DNA of 64,000 nucleotides, taken from positions 186,001 through 250,000 of the forward strand of contig NZ_JACWAB010000001.1 of NCBI RefSeq assembly GCF_020483305.1, given 5' to 3'. This document shows positions 1 to 8,331 of the stretch, in pieces. A model generated the notes under the pieces. The model saw only the letters and a list, made by a program, of their open reading frames with translations, searched no databases and was not told the origin of the DNA. A program made the position numbers and the translations under genes. Numbering within the stretch: position 1 is the stretch's first letter; every line of letters begins with the position of its first letter. This DNA comes from Arthrobacter sp. UM1. GTDB lineage: Bacteria; Actinomycetota; Actinomycetes; Actinomycetales; Micrococcaceae.

Positions 1-1049
1 TACTCGTCCGCGGCCTTGAGGAGCATGTCGATGCCCTGGGCGTAGCTGACGAGCTTGGTGGCGTAGAGGGCCTTGCGGACGTCTTCGACGAACGCCTCGC
101 GGTCCTCCGGCGCCACGTCCGGCTCGAAGGCGGAGCCGAAGTCCTTGTGGGCGGCGGCGCGCTGCTCAGGCTGGGAGGAGAGGCCGCGGGCGAAGACGGA
201 CTCGGCGATGGCGGAGACCGGCGCTCCGATCTCGAGGCCCGAGATGACCGTCCAGCGGCCCGTGCCCTTCTGCCCGGCCGCGTCCACGATGACGTCGACG
301 AGCGGCTTGCCCGTCTTGGCGTCCGTCTGCTTGAGGACGCGGGAGGTGATCTCGATGAGGTAGCTCTCCAGCTCGGTGGCGTTCCAGCGCTCGAAGACCT
401 CGGCCTGCTCGGCGGGCTCGAGGCCGGCGGCCTGGCGCATGAGGTCGTACGACTCGCCGATGACCTGCATGTCCGCGTACTCGATACCGTTGTGGACCAT
501 CTTGACGAAGTGCCCGGCGCCGTCCGTCCCCACCCAGGCGCAGCAGGGCTCTCCGCGGAAGTCCGCGGCGATCTTCTCCAGCATCGGTCCGAGGGAGCGG
601 TAGGACTCCTCCGAGCCGCCCGGCATGATCGAGGGGCCGTTGAGAGCGCCCTCCTCGCCGCCGGAGACGCCGACGCCCACGAAGTGCAGCCCCTTCTCCG
701 CGAGGGCGGCCTCGCGGCGGCGCGTGTCCGCGTAGTGGGAGTTGCCTGCGTCGATGACGATGTCTCCCTCGTCCAGCAGCGGAACGAGCTGCTCGATGAC
801 CGCGTCCACCGGGGCTCCGGCCTTGACCATGACGAGGACCCGGCGGGGGCGCTCCAGCTTCTGGACGAGCTCTTCGAGGGAGTCGGCGCGGACGAAGTCC
901 CCCTCGGAGCCGTGCTCCTCGAGGAGAGCGTCGGTGCGCTGCGGGCTGCGGTTGTGGACCGCCACCGTGTAGCCGTTGCGGGCGAAGTTCCGGGCCAGAT
1001 TGGCTCCCATGACCGCGAGGCCGGTGACGCCGATGTCCGCGAGTTTCAT
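1..1049 (-). CDS. gnd: 6-phosphogluconate dehydrogenase, decarboxylating (3' end cut by window)
   Basis: Oxidative decarboxylation of 6-phosphogluconate to ribulose 5-phosphate in the pentose phosphate pathway, cytosolic. The visible 349 codons hold an N-terminal Rossmann segment (GVTGLAVMGANLARN), the substrate-binding GVSGGEEGALNGPS segment and the catalytic KMVHNGIEY block. Family members are about 470-490 residues, so roughly the last 130 residues lie off the left edge. The ATG at 1049 is preceded by an AGGAG ribosome binding site about 6 nt away. The gene is transcribed away from tRNA-Val and has no partner in the window. Cofactor (NAD or NADP) cannot be decided from the visible part. 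Confidence 0.95.
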   Translation of the reverse strand, partial: MKLADIGVTGLAVMGANLARNFARNGYTVAVHNRSPQRTDALLEEHGSEGDFVRADSLEELVQKLERPRRVLVMVKAGAPVDAVIEQLVPLLDEGDIVIDAGNSHYADTRRREAALAEKGLHFVGVGVSGGEEGALNGPSIMPGGSEESYRSLGPMLEKIAADFRGEPCCAWVGTDGAGHFVKMVHNGIEYADMQVIGESYDLMRQAAGLEPAEQAEVFERWNATELESYLIEITSRVLKQTDAKTGKPLVDVIVDAAGQKGTGRWTVISGLEIGAPVSAIAESVFARGLSSQPEQRAAAHKDFGSAFEPDVAPEDREAFVEDVRKALYATKLVSYAQGIDMLLKAADE

Positions 1050-1165
1050 GCTGCAGCTCCTGAAGAGGGTCTCGAACCGAGCCGCCGGGGGAGTCCGGCG
1101 GATTGGGGGCGTGCCCTTCTCCAGGCTATAGTCAGATGTCCGGCGGCGTCAGCCGCTGTCCACAG

Positions 1166-1238
1166 GGGCCTTTAGCTCAGCTGGTAGAGCGTCAGTCTTA
1201 CACACTGAATGTCATCGGTTCGATCCCGGTAGGGCCCA
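1166..1238 (+). tRNA. tRNA-Val (TAC)
   Basis: A 73-nt cloverleaf. The acceptor stem GGGCCTT pairs with AGGGCCC, the anticodon stem TCAGT/ACTGA encloses loop CTTACAC with anticodon TAC, and the T loop is TTCGATC. CCA is not encoded. It stands alone between gnd and the convergent cysE. Confidence 0.96.
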
Positions 1239-1253
1239 CTCCCACGGCTGCGC

Positions 1254-1871
1254 TTACGGCAGCTGCGCCTGCGTCTCCTCGTCGTCCTCCGCCGCGTACT
1301 CGGCCGGGTCCACGCACGGCTGCGGGTGCTCCGGAGCCTGGTCCTTGCGGTTCTTCGCCGGGATGCCCGTGAGCACGGCCCCGGAGGCGGAGTCCTTGAC
1401 GACGACGGCGTTGGCGCCGATCGCCGAGTCGTCCCCGACCGTCACCGGGCCGATCACCTTGGCCCCGGCCCCGATCGTGACGCGCGAGCCGATGGTGGGG
1501 TGGCGCTTGACGCGCTCGAGCGAGCGGCCTCCCAGCGTGACGCCCTGGTAGATGAGGACGTCGTCCCCGATCTCGGCCGTCTCCCCGATGACCACGCCCA
1601 TGCCGTGGTCGATGAAGAACCGGCGCCCGATCCTCGCGCCCGGATGGATCTCGATGCCCGTCAAGGCCCGCGTCACCTGCGAGACCATCCGCGCCGCCGG
1701 GCGCAGCCGCCTCTTCTGCCACATCTGATGGGCGAGACGGTGGGACCAGATGGCGTGCAGTCCCGAGTAGATGACGAGATTGTGCGCGTCGGACCCCGAG
1801 GCGGGGTCCTGGCGGCGCGCGGTCTGGAGGTCCTCGCGCAGGGCGCTGAGGATCTTGGCGGGCAGCTTCAC
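1254..1871 (-). CDS. cysE: serine O-acetyltransferase
   Basis: Makes O-acetylserine from serine and acetyl-CoA, the substrate that CysK turns into cysteine. The 205-residue protein has the left-handed beta-helix hexapeptide repeats, including [18 protein letters not shown] with the catalytic histidine, then [13 protein letters not shown] and GVTLGG. It is a short-form CysE: the N-terminal helical domain is reduced and a 30-residue acidic tail follows the helix. The GTG start at 1871 has a GAGGAG site upstream. It lies 61 nt downstream of cysK on the same strand, a standard cysteine synthesis pair. Confidence 0.95.
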   Translation of the reverse strand: MKLPAKILSALREDLQTARRQDPASGSDAHNLVIYSGLHAIWSHRLAHQMWQKRRLRPAARMVSQVTRALTGIEIHPGARIGRRFFIDHGMGVVIGETAEIGDDVLIYQGVTLGGRSLERVKRHPTIGSRVTIGAGAKVIGPVTVGDDSAIGANAVVVKDSASGAVLTGIPAKNRKDQAPEHPQPCVDPAEYAAEDDEETQAQLP

Positions 1872-1932
1872 GGTGCGGAGTCTCTCCTCGGTCGGTCTCG
1901 GTCTGGGCCGGCGGGGCGCGCGGACCCTGGGG

Positions 1933-2889
1933 TCAGCGCAGGTCCTCGTAGAGCGCGGTGGAGATGTAGCGCTCGCTGAAATCCGGGACCACGGTCACGA
2001 TCAGCTTGTCCCGGTACTCCTCGCGGCTCGCCATCTGCAGCGCGGCGAACACGTTGGCGCCGGCCGAGATGCCGCCGGCGATGCCCTCGAACCGGCCGAG
2101 GTCCCGCGCGGTGGTCAGGGCGTCGTCGAGCTCGACGTCGAACACCTCGGAGTAGACGTCCCGGTCGAGGACGTCGGGGACGAAGTTGGCCCCGAGGCCC
2201 TGGATCTTGTGGGGGCCGGCCTTCCCGCCCGAGAGGATCGGGGAGTCCGCGGGCTCCACCACCGCGATCTTGACCTCCGGCGCCCGCTCGCGGAGCACCC
2301 GGCCTACGCCGGTCACCGTGCCGCCCGTGCCGACTCCCGCGACGAACGCGGCGAGCTCGCCGTGCGTGTCCTCGAGGATCTCCTCGGCTGTGGTCTCGGC
2401 GTGGACGCGGGGATTCGCCTCGTTCTCGAACTGGCGCGCGAGCACCGCGTTCGGCGTGCTGGCCACGATCTCCTCGGCCTTCTCCACCGCGCCCCTCATG
2501 CCGTCGGCCCCGGGGGTGAGGACGATCTCGGCGCCGAACGCCTTGAGCATGATGCGGCGCTCCACGGACATGGTCTCCGGCATCGTGAGGACCACGTTGA
2601 AGCCCCGCGCGGCGCCCACCATCGCAAGTGCGATGCCGGTGTTGCCGCTCGTGCCCTCGACCACCGTGCCGCCGGGCTTCAGCTGCCCCGAGGCCATGGC
2701 CGCGTCGATGATCGCGGCGCCGATGCGGTCCTTGACGCTGTTCGCCGGGTTGGCGGACTCGAGCTTCACAGCCACCCGGCCGGGCAGCCCCTCCGTCAGC
2801 CGGTTGAGCATGACCAGGGGAGTGCCCCCGATGAGCTCCGTGACGTCCTGGTAGATCCGGCCGTGTGCCGGGCGCTTCACATCTCCCAC
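1933..2889 (-). CDS. cysK: cysteine synthase A (O-acetylserine sulfhydrylase)
   Basis: PLP enzyme that condenses O-acetylserine with sulfide to give cysteine. The 318-residue reading has the lysine-bearing NSVKDRIG motif near residue 45, the substrate loop [12 protein letters not shown], the phosphate-binding [11 protein letters not shown] loop and [13 protein letters not shown]. The GTG start at 2889 is chosen because an AGGAG site sits 7 nt upstream; a longer TTG-initiated reading from 2904 would start inside that site. The downstream neighbour is cysE, so substrate supply and use are co-transcribed. Confidence 0.95.
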   Translation of the reverse strand: MGDVKRPAHGRIYQDVTELIGGTPLVMLNRLTEGLPGRVAVKLESANPANSVKDRIGAAIIDAAMASGQLKPGGTVVEGTSGNTGIALAMVGAARGFNVVLTMPETMSVERRIMLKAFGAEIVLTPGADGMRGAVEKAEEIVASTPNAVLARQFENEANPRVHAETTAEEILEDTHGELAAFVAGVGTGGTVTGVGRVLRERAPEVKIAVVEPADSPILSGGKAGPHKIQGLGANFVPDVLDRDVYSEVFDVELDDALTTARDLGRFEGIAGGISAGANVFAALQMASREEYRDKLIVTVVPDFSERYISTALYEDLR

Positions 2890-2931
2890 GCGAGTGCTCC
2901 TCAAGTCGTGTCTCGAATCGTCTAGGTCAGG

Positions 2932-3498
2932 TCAGGCCGGCTGCGGACGGATCCAGTCCTCGAAGGCCCGGCGCGCCTTCGAGAGCTTGGGATTGACGAT
3001 CACCTGGCAGTATCCCGCATCCGGGAACTCAGCGTAATAGTTCTGGTGGATCGGCTCGGCCTCGAAGAACTCGCCGAGGGGCTCCAGCGCGGTCACGATC
3101 GGGTCGTCCCACAGCCGCGCGGCGCGCTCGCGGGCCGCCTCGAAGTCCCCCGCGTCCCGCTCGCTCGCGGCGAAGACCGCGCTGCGGTACTGCGTGCCGA
3201 CGTCGTAGCCCTGGCGGTTGAGCGTCGTCGGATCGTGCATCGCGAAGAACATGTCCAGGATCACCGAGGCGGGGATGACCGATTCGTCGAAGGAGACCCG
3301 CACGGCCTCCGCGTGGCCCGTCCTTCCGGAGCAGACCGACTCGTACGTCGGATGGGGCGTCCTGCCGCCGGTGTAGCCGCTCGTCACCTCGGTCACGCCC
3401 CTCACCTCGCGGTAGAGGGCGTCGAGGCACCAGAAGCAGCCGCCGCCGAGGACGAGCGTGCGGATCGGACGGGTCTGGGTGTCGGTGTTCTCAGCCAT
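2932..3498 (-). CDS. msrA: peptide-methionine (S)-S-oxide reductase
   Basis: Reduces methionine-S-sulfoxide in proteins and free methionine, a repair step after oxidative damage. The GGGCFWC motif with the catalytic cysteine is near the N terminus, followed by the family signature GYTGGRTPHPTYESVCSGRTGHAE region and an N-P-K-L-S-K C-terminal segment. At 188 residues it has the usual MsrA size. The start at 3498 (MAENTD) puts GCFWC near residue 20; longer readings to 3549 would overlap the divergent promoter region. It is divergent from the Nif3-like gene with about 58 nt between starts. Confidence 0.92.
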   Translation of the reverse strand: MAENTDTQTRPIRTLVLGGGCFWCLDALYREVRGVTEVTSGYTGGRTPHPTYESVCSGRTGHAEAVRVSFDESVIPASVILDMFFAMHDPTTLNRQGYDVGTQYRSAVFAASERDAGDFEAARERAARLWDDPIVTALEPLGEFFEAEPIHQNYYAEFPDAGYCQVIVNPKLSKARRAFEDWIRPQPA

Positions 3499-3556
3499 CA
3501 CTGCCTGCAACGCCCGGGCCGCCCGGCTCATTCCCGCCTGTGGCATCATGCCTCAC

Positions 3557-4435
3557 ATGAGCCAGAACCCGCGCCCGGACGCCGAACAGCCCCGCTTCTC
3601 CGACCTCGTGGACCTCGTGGACGGCCTCTGGCCCTTCAGCCTCACCGAGGACTGGGACAGGACCGGCCCCGTCGCGGGCCGCATGCAGCGTCCCGTCTCG
3701 AAGGTGCTCGTCGCCGTCGACCCGGTGGCCGAGGTGGTGGACGAGGCCCTCGAGGGCGGCTACGACGCCCTCCTCACCCACCACCCTCTCCTGCTGCGCG
3801 GAGTCAGCTCCGTCTCGGACGAGGGGTACAAGGGCGAGCTGCTCACCCGCCTCATCGAGGGCGGGTGCGGTCTCATCGCCGCCCACACCAACGCGGACCA
3901 GCCGGAGGGCGGCGTCTCGGACCTCCTGGGGCAGGTCCTCGGGCTCCGGGACATGGAGCCCCTCGTGCCCGCGAAGGGGAACGACGACGTCGAGGCGCCC
4001 GCGGGCATCGGCCGCGTGGGAACGCTCGAGCAGCCGATGGCGCTCGCGGCCTTCGCCCGCCGCGTGGCCGGGGCCCTGCCGAGCGTGGCCGGCGGCGTCC
4101 GGGTGGCGGGCGACGCCCAGGCCGAGGTGCGGCGCGTGGCGCTGTGCGGAGGCGCGGGGGACTCCCTCTTCGACGAGGTGCGCGCGAGCGGAGCGGACGT
4201 CTTCGTGACGTCGGACCTGCGCCACCATCCCGCTTCCGAGGCCCGCGAGGAGGCCAGGGGCGGCACGCCCTATCTCATTGACACGGCGCACTTCGCGAGC
4301 GAGTGGGTGTGGGTGCCGTTCGCGGCCGAGGCTCTGAAGCGGGCCGCCGCGGAGCGCGGCTGGGAGATCGAGACGACGGCGAGCGAGGCCGTCACGGACC
4401 CCTGGGACTTCGTGCTCGTGCCGGACCGCCGCTAG
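3557..4435 (+). CDS. Nif3-like dinuclear metal centre hexameric protein (DUF34/YbgI family)
   Basis: Member of the widespread NIF3/YbgI family, toroidal hexamers that bind two metal ions; often linked to GTP cyclohydrolase I-like activity, but the role in actinobacteria is not settled. Visible metal-ligand segments are THHPLLLRG near residue 75, AAHTNAD and the C-terminal DTAHFASEW. The reading is 292 residues, the usual size. The start is uncertain between ATG 3548 and ATG 3557; neither has a clear ribosome binding site, and the conserved part begins near FSDLVDLVDGLWPF. It converges on yaaA with an 80-nt gap. Confidence 0.85.
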   Translation: MSQNPRPDAEQPRFSDLVDLVDGLWPFSLTEDWDRTGPVAGRMQRPVSKVLVAVDPVAEVVDEALEGGYDALLTHHPLLLRGVSSVSDEGYKGELLTRLIEGGCGLIAAHTNADQPEGGVSDLLGQVLGLRDMEPLVPAKGNDDVEAPAGIGRVGTLEQPMALAAFARRVAGALPSVAGGVRVAGDAQAEVRRVALCGGAGDSLFDEVRASGADVFVTSDLRHHPASEAREEARGGTPYLIDTAHFASEWVWVPFAAEALKRAAAERGWEIETTASEAVTDPWDFVLVPDRR

Positions 4436-4514
4436 GGACGCCCCGGGGCCAGGCCGCTCTTGACTGCACCGCGCCCCTCGGGACCGAGCCTCTTCAGGGC
4501 GGACCTGCTCCCGT

Positions 4515-5315
4515 TCAGGACTGCGCGAACGAGTGGTCCTCCGGGAGGACGAGCGTGAGCGAGCGGGGCTTCGAGCGGTGGGCCTCGCCCAGTCGGACCT
4601 CCCACCCGCGCGGAGCGAACTGGGACTTGGCCCAGTCCCGGAGGGCCTGGGCGGAGCCGAGCCGCTCCCCGGACTCGAGGAGGGCGCGGACCGCCTGGCC
4701 GCGCGTGTGCTTGGCGAAGTGGGAGACGACCGCGAGCCGGTCCCCGCGCCTCTGGACCACGTCGAGGCCCACCCACTGCGAGGGCTCGGGCTTGAACATC
4801 CCCGCGTAGGTTCCGCTGCGGGCGTCGACGACGAGCCCGCCGCTGCAGTCCTCGGCGAGCGGCTCGGCGAGGTGCCGGGACCACCAGGTGGCCAGGGGAG
4901 AGCCGAGCGCGGGGGTCTTGAGCGTCCCCGAGGCCCGGTAGGCCGGGATCCGGTCCGTGAGGCCGAGAACGCCGAAGGCGGCCGAGAAGACCCGGACCTG
5001 GGCGTGGGCTCGGCGCTTCGCGGCGGGGGAGAGGTCCTCATACCCGAGGGCGTCGTAGAGGACCCCTTCATAAACGGAGGCCGCAGCGGCCGCGGGCGCG
5101 GTGCGCCAGGACGCGTTGGCCCTGACGAGTGGCAGGAGCTTCTCGGAGACGCCGAAGCGGGCGGCGGCGTCGTCGTGCTCTGACGCCGAGGCGATGGCCT
5201 CGAGGGCCTCCTCGCGGGAGTCCGCCAGCTCCGGGAAGGAGAGGGCGTCCAGCCGGACGGGCGTGCCGCGCGCGGGGGCGCGCTTGGTCTCGGAGGGCGG
5301 GAGGAAGAGGCGCAC
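4515..5315 (-). CDS. yaaA: YaaA/DUF328 family peroxide stress protein
   Basis: 266-residue member of the YaaA family, which in Escherichia coli limits intracellular iron and DNA damage during peroxide stress; the biochemical activity is not established. Family signatures are the N-terminal LPPSETK, the central DARSGTYAGMF region and the C-terminal SHFAKHTRGQAVR block. The start is GTG 5315, because the nearby ATG at 5323 is out of frame. It is divergent from the RNase P RNA gene with only about 34 nt between, so the rnpB -35 region must overlap the beginning of this gene. Confidence 0.9.
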   Translation of the reverse strand: MRLFLPPSETKRAPARGTPVRLDALSFPELADSREEALEAIASASEHDDAAARFGVSEKLLPLVRANASWRTAPAAAAASVYEGVLYDALGYEDLSPAAKRRAHAQVRVFSAAFGVLGLTDRIPAYRASGTLKTPALGSPLATWWSRHLAEPLAEDCSGGLVVDARSGTYAGMFKPEPSQWVGLDVVQRRGDRLAVVSHFAKHTRGQAVRALLESGERLGSAQALRDWAKSQFAPRGWEVRLGEAHRSKPRSLTLVLPEDHSFAQS

Positions 5316-5335
5316 CGGTTCATCGTATCGAGCCG

Positions 5336-5341
5336 TAGAAT
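5336..5341 (+). promoter_or_regulatory. -10 box of the RNase P RNA promoter
   Basis: TAGAAT lies 8 nt before the predicted 5' end of RNase P RNA at 5350. The matching -35 region would fall around 5313-5319, over the GTG start codon of the divergent yaaA. Confidence 0.65.
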
Positions 5342-5349
5342 GGACTGCT

Positions 5350-5728
5350 GGACGGGACGCGAGGACGATCGCGGCGCCTGAGGGCGTCGAGGAAAGTCCG
5401 GGCTCCGCAGAGCGCCATGGTGGGCAACGCCCACTCGGGGAGACCCGCAGGCCAGTGCCACAGAGAACAGACCGCCCGCTCGGCTCGTCCGGCGCGGGCA
5501 AGGGTGAAACGGCGGTGTAAGAGACCACCAGTGCCGGGGGCGACCCCGGCAGCTCGGTAAACCCCATGGGGAGCAAGGCCAGACAGGGCGCGTTCGAGGG
5601 CTGCTCGCCCGAGCGTCCGGGTAGGCCGCTAGAGCCGCTCAGCAATGGGCGGTCCAGAGAGATGATCGTCACCGTGACGCTGGCGACAGCACACGGCACA
5701 GAACCCGGCTTACATCGCGTCCCGTCCC
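5350..5728 (+). ncRNA. rnpB: RNase P RNA, bacterial class A
   Basis: Catalytic RNA that removes 5' leaders from tRNA precursors. The universally conserved blocks are present: GAGGAAAGTCCGGGCTCC at the 5' side, AGGGTGAAACGGCGG and GTAAGAGACCACCAG in the middle, and ACAGAACCCGGCTTA near the 3' end. Helix P1 closes the molecule: GGACGGGACGCGA at 5350-5362 pairs with TCGCGTCCCGTCC at 5715-5727. Length about 378 nt fits actinobacterial type A RNAs. The upstream TAGAAT box agrees with this 5' end. Confidence 0.97.
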
Positions 5729-5749
5729 TCGATCCCGATGCGCCCCCGG

Positions 5750-5755
5750 TAGACT
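5750..5755 (+). promoter_or_regulatory. probable -10 box for gap
   Basis: TAGACT lies just after the rnpB 3' end. It predicts a transcript starting near 5762 with a leader of about 80 nt before the GAPDH start codon. No other TANNNT box is better placed. Confidence 0.45.
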
Positions 5756-5843
5756 GAGGGGGCGATTCTCCGCGCGGCAGCGCCGCCGCGGCGAGGCTGA
5801 CGTGCACAGCGAGGTGCACGCCCCCACCGAGGAAGGAACAACG

Positions 5844-7340
5844 ATGTCCCTGAACCCCGAGTCCGAGCCGGACGTCTCCGAGAACACCGCGGGTCTCGAC
5901 TCCGCAGACACGCTCAACGAGTGGATGGACCGCGAGTCCCACGCCGAGGCCATGATCCCGCTCCTCGGCACCCTCTACCGCCGCAACAACGTGGTCCCCT
6001 CGATCCACGGCCGCGCGCTCATCAACCGCTCCGCGATCGGCATCCTCAAGCTGCACCGCTTCGCGCGGCAGATCGACGGCTCGCCGCTCGACATCGCCGA
6101 GACCCTCCCGCTCGTCAAGGAGCTCGCGGAGATGGACCTCGCGGCGTCCTCGATCGACGTGGCCCGCCTCACCGTCAAGTACGGCAAGGAGGGCAACGGC
6201 CGCTCGCTCAAGGAGTTCCTCGCGGACGAGCTCGCCGAGATCGCCGGCAAGGGCGGAGAGGGCGCCCGCGAGCCGCGGGACGTGGTCCTCTACGGCTTCG
6301 GCCGCATCGGCCGCCTCGTGGCCCGTCTGCTCATCGAGCACGCCGGCGGCGGCTACGGGCTGCGCCTGCGCGCCGTCGTGGTCCGCCCCACCGGCAAGAA
6401 CGACCTCGCCAAGCGCGCCTCCCTCCTGCGCCGCGACTCGGTGCACGGCCAGTTCGACGGCACCATCACGGTGGACGAGGACAACAACACGATCCGCGCG
6501 AACGGCACGCTCATCCAGTTCATCTACGCCAACGACCCGGCGTCCGTGGACTACGAGCAGTACGGCATCAAGAACGCGATCGTGGTGGACAACACCGGCA
6601 AGTGGCGGGACGAGGAGGGGCTCGGCCAGCACCTGAAGTCCAAGGGCGTGTCCCAGGTGCTCCTCACGGCTCCCGGCAAGGGCAGCCTCAAGAACATCGT
6701 GCACGGCGTCAACCACAAGGACATCGAGGAGACGGACTCGATCCTCTCCGCGGCGTCCTGCACCACGAACGCCATCACCCCGGTGCTCAAGGTCCTCAAC
6801 GAGAAGTACGGGATCGTCCACGGCCACGTGGAGACCGTCCACTCGTACACGAACGACCAGAACCTCATCGACAACTTCCACAAGGGCGACCGCCGCGGCC
6901 GCTCCGCCGCGCTCAACATGGTCCTCACGGAGACGGGCGCCGCGTCCGCCGTCGCGAAGGCTCTGCCCGAGCTCAAGGGCAGGCTGACCGGCAACGCGAT
7001 CCGCGTCCCCACGCCGGACGTCTCGATGGCCATCCTCAACCTCCAGCTCGAGACCGAGGTGGAGAAGGACGAGGTCAACGCCCACCTGCGGGACATCAGC
7101 CTCAACACGCCGCTGCGCAAGCAGATCGACTACACGTCCAGCCCGGAGATCGTCTCCACGGACTTCGTGGGCTCCCGCCAGGCGGGCGTCGTGGACGGAC
7201 TCGCGACCATCGCGCAGGGCAAGAGCCTCGTCATGTACGTCTGGTACGACAACGAGTTCGGCTACTCCTGCCAGGTCCTGCGCTGCCTCGAGACGATGGC
7301 GAACGCGAGCTTCACGCTCTACCCGCCGCTCGAGAGCTGA
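5844..7340 (+). CDS. gap: glyceraldehyde-3-phosphate dehydrogenase, long form
   Basis: Oxidative phosphorylation of glyceraldehyde 3-phosphate, or the reverse in gluconeogenesis. The 498-residue protein is about 160 residues longer than ordinary GAPDH: an N-terminal helical extension (to about residue 145) precedes the Rossmann motif YGFGRIGRL. The catalytic SAASCTTNAITP is intact, as are the phosphate-site segments and the C-terminal WYDNEFGYS. This architecture matches the second actinobacterial GAPDH (GapB of Corynebacterium glutamicum, about 480 residues, NADP-using), so an anabolic role is likely but inferred. The ATG at 5844 has GAGGAAGGA 7 nt upstream. A strong hairpin follows the stop. 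Confidence 0.92.
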   Translation: MSLNPESEPDVSENTAGLDSADTLNEWMDRESHAEAMIPLLGTLYRRNNVVPSIHGRALINRSAIGILKLHRFARQIDGSPLDIAETLPLVKELAEMDLAASSIDVARLTVKYGKEGNGRSLKEFLADELAEIAGKGGEGAREPRDVVLYGFGRIGRLVARLLIEHAGGGYGLRLRAVVVRPTGKNDLAKRASLLRRDSVHGQFDGTITVDEDNNTIRANGTLIQFIYANDPASVDYEQYGIKNAIVVDNTGKWRDEEGLGQHLKSKGVSQVLLTAPGKGSLKNIVHGVNHKDIEETDSILSAASCTTNAITPVLKVLNEKYGIVHGHVETVHSYTNDQNLIDNFHKGDRRGRSAALNMVLTETGAASAVAKALPELKGRLTGNAIRVPTPDVSMAILNLQLETEVEKDEVNAHLRDISLNTPLRKQIDYTSSPEIVSTDFVGSRQAGVVDGLATIAQGKSLVMYVWYDNEFGYSCQVLRCLETMANASFTLYPPLES

Positions 7341-7388
7341 CCCCCGGCGTCTCGCGTCCAGCCGGCGCGAGACGTCCCGGACAGCGTG

Positions 7389-7432
7389 AAGGCCGGCTGC
7401 TCGGATCCTCTCGGAGGCGAGCGGCCGGCCTT
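7389..7432 (+). terminator. hairpin terminator after gap
   Basis: AAGGCCGGCTGCTCG at 7389-7403 pairs with CGAGCGGCCGGCCTT at 7418-7432 with one G-T pair. There is no long T run. It sits between the convergent gap and def genes and may serve both. Confidence 0.7.
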
Positions 7433-7476
7433 CGGCGTTCCGACGACGACGGCGGGCGCGTCCCCGCCCGGCCGGA

Positions 7477-8049
7477 TCAGTGGCCGAACGGGTCCTCGTC
7501 CTCGCCCGGCGTCCACGTGTTGCCCGGCACGAGCCAGTGGCGGTTCTTCATGAACTTGAACGCCCGCTTCTTGTAGCGGTCCTCGAGGCGGTCCACGTAG
7601 AGCTTGCCGTCGAGGTGGTCCGTCTCGTGCTGCATGACGCGGGCGAACCAGCCGGTCGCCTCGAAGTCCAGCGGCTCGCCGTTGCGGTCCAGGCCCGTCA
7701 CGCGCACCCACTCGGCGCGCTTGAGGGGGTAGGTGGCGCCGGGGACGGAGAGGCAGCCCTCGGACTCCTCGTCCGGGTCGGGGAGCACCTTGGAGACCTT
7801 GCCCAGCTGGAGGCGCGGGTTGATGACGACGCCGCGCTCGGGGACGCCGTCGTCGTTGGCGAACTCGTAGGTGAAGAGGCGCAGGCCGACGCCCACCTGG
7901 GTGGCGGCGAGCCCCACGCCGTGGGCGGCGTCCTGGGTCTCGAACATGTCGTCGATGAGCGTCTGGAGATCGTCGTCGATCACCGTGACCTCGCGGGTGA
8001 CGGCGTGGAGCACGGGCTCGCCGTAGATGGTGATGGGGCGAATCGTCAT
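7477..8049 (-). CDS. def: peptide deformylase
   Basis: Removes the formyl group from the initiator methionine of nascent proteins. All three active-site motifs are present: GVGLAATQ, EGCLSVPG with the metal-ligand cysteine, and QHETDHLDG with two histidine ligands and the catalytic glutamate. The 190-residue reading starts at ATG 8049 with GGAGGA 4 nt upstream; upstream in-frame sequence runs into a terminator and tRNA-His and is not coding. The start codon lies only 19 nt after the T run of that terminator, which is odd (see findings). Confidence 0.95.
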   Translation of the reverse strand: MTIRPITIYGEPVLHAVTREVTVIDDDLQTLIDDMFETQDAAHGVGLAATQVGVGLRLFTYEFANDDGVPERGVVINPRLQLGKVSKVLPDPDEESEGCLSVPGATYPLKRAEWVRVTGLDRNGEPLDFEATGWFARVMQHETDHLDGKLYVDRLEDRYKKRAFKFMKNRHWLVPGNTWTPGEDEDPFGH

Positions 8050-8068
8050 GGGTCCTCCGTGGGGCGTG

Positions 8069-8102
8069 AAAAAAGACCGCCTCCTGCGGGGGAGGCGGTC
8101 TT
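8069..8102 (-). terminator. intrinsic terminator after tRNA-His, in front of def
   Basis: On the minus strand a perfect 12-bp stem (8102-8091 with 8084-8073) is followed by six T residues (8074-8069). This is the strongest rho-independent terminator in the window. It lies between tRNA-His and def, both on the minus strand. Confidence 0.9.
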
Positions 8103-8150
8103 GTTCTGCGCTCGAGCCCGGCCGGGCGACCGTGCATGCGTGCGCTGCGG

Positions 8151-8223
8151 GGTGAGTAACGGGGCTTGAACCCGCGACCTTCTGGACCACAACCAGACGC
8201 TCTACCAACTGAGCTATACCCAC
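8151..8223 (-). tRNA. tRNA-His (GTG)
   Basis: Acceptor stem GTGGGTA/TACTCAC, anticodon stem TCTGG/CCAGA with loop TTGTGGT giving anticodon GTG, and T loop TTCAAGC. The base before the stem on the tRNA strand (position 8224) is G and the discriminator is C, which matches the extra G-1 required by histidyl-tRNA synthetase. CCA is not encoded. Confidence 0.97.
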
Positions 8224-8331
8224 CGTGGAGTGCGTTTCAGCTCCTCCGACGGCGACCGCCGGGGCGCTGAGCAGCGTGTTCAATCGTACACGACGAACGG
8301 GCTGAAGACCTAAACGGGCGGCTCGGCCGCG

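Noticed and set aside
4432-4884. Frames opposite yaaA as additional genes after the Nif3-like gene
   Set aside because: They are shadows of yaaA, whose LPPSETK and SHFAKHTRGQ motifs fix the real frame.
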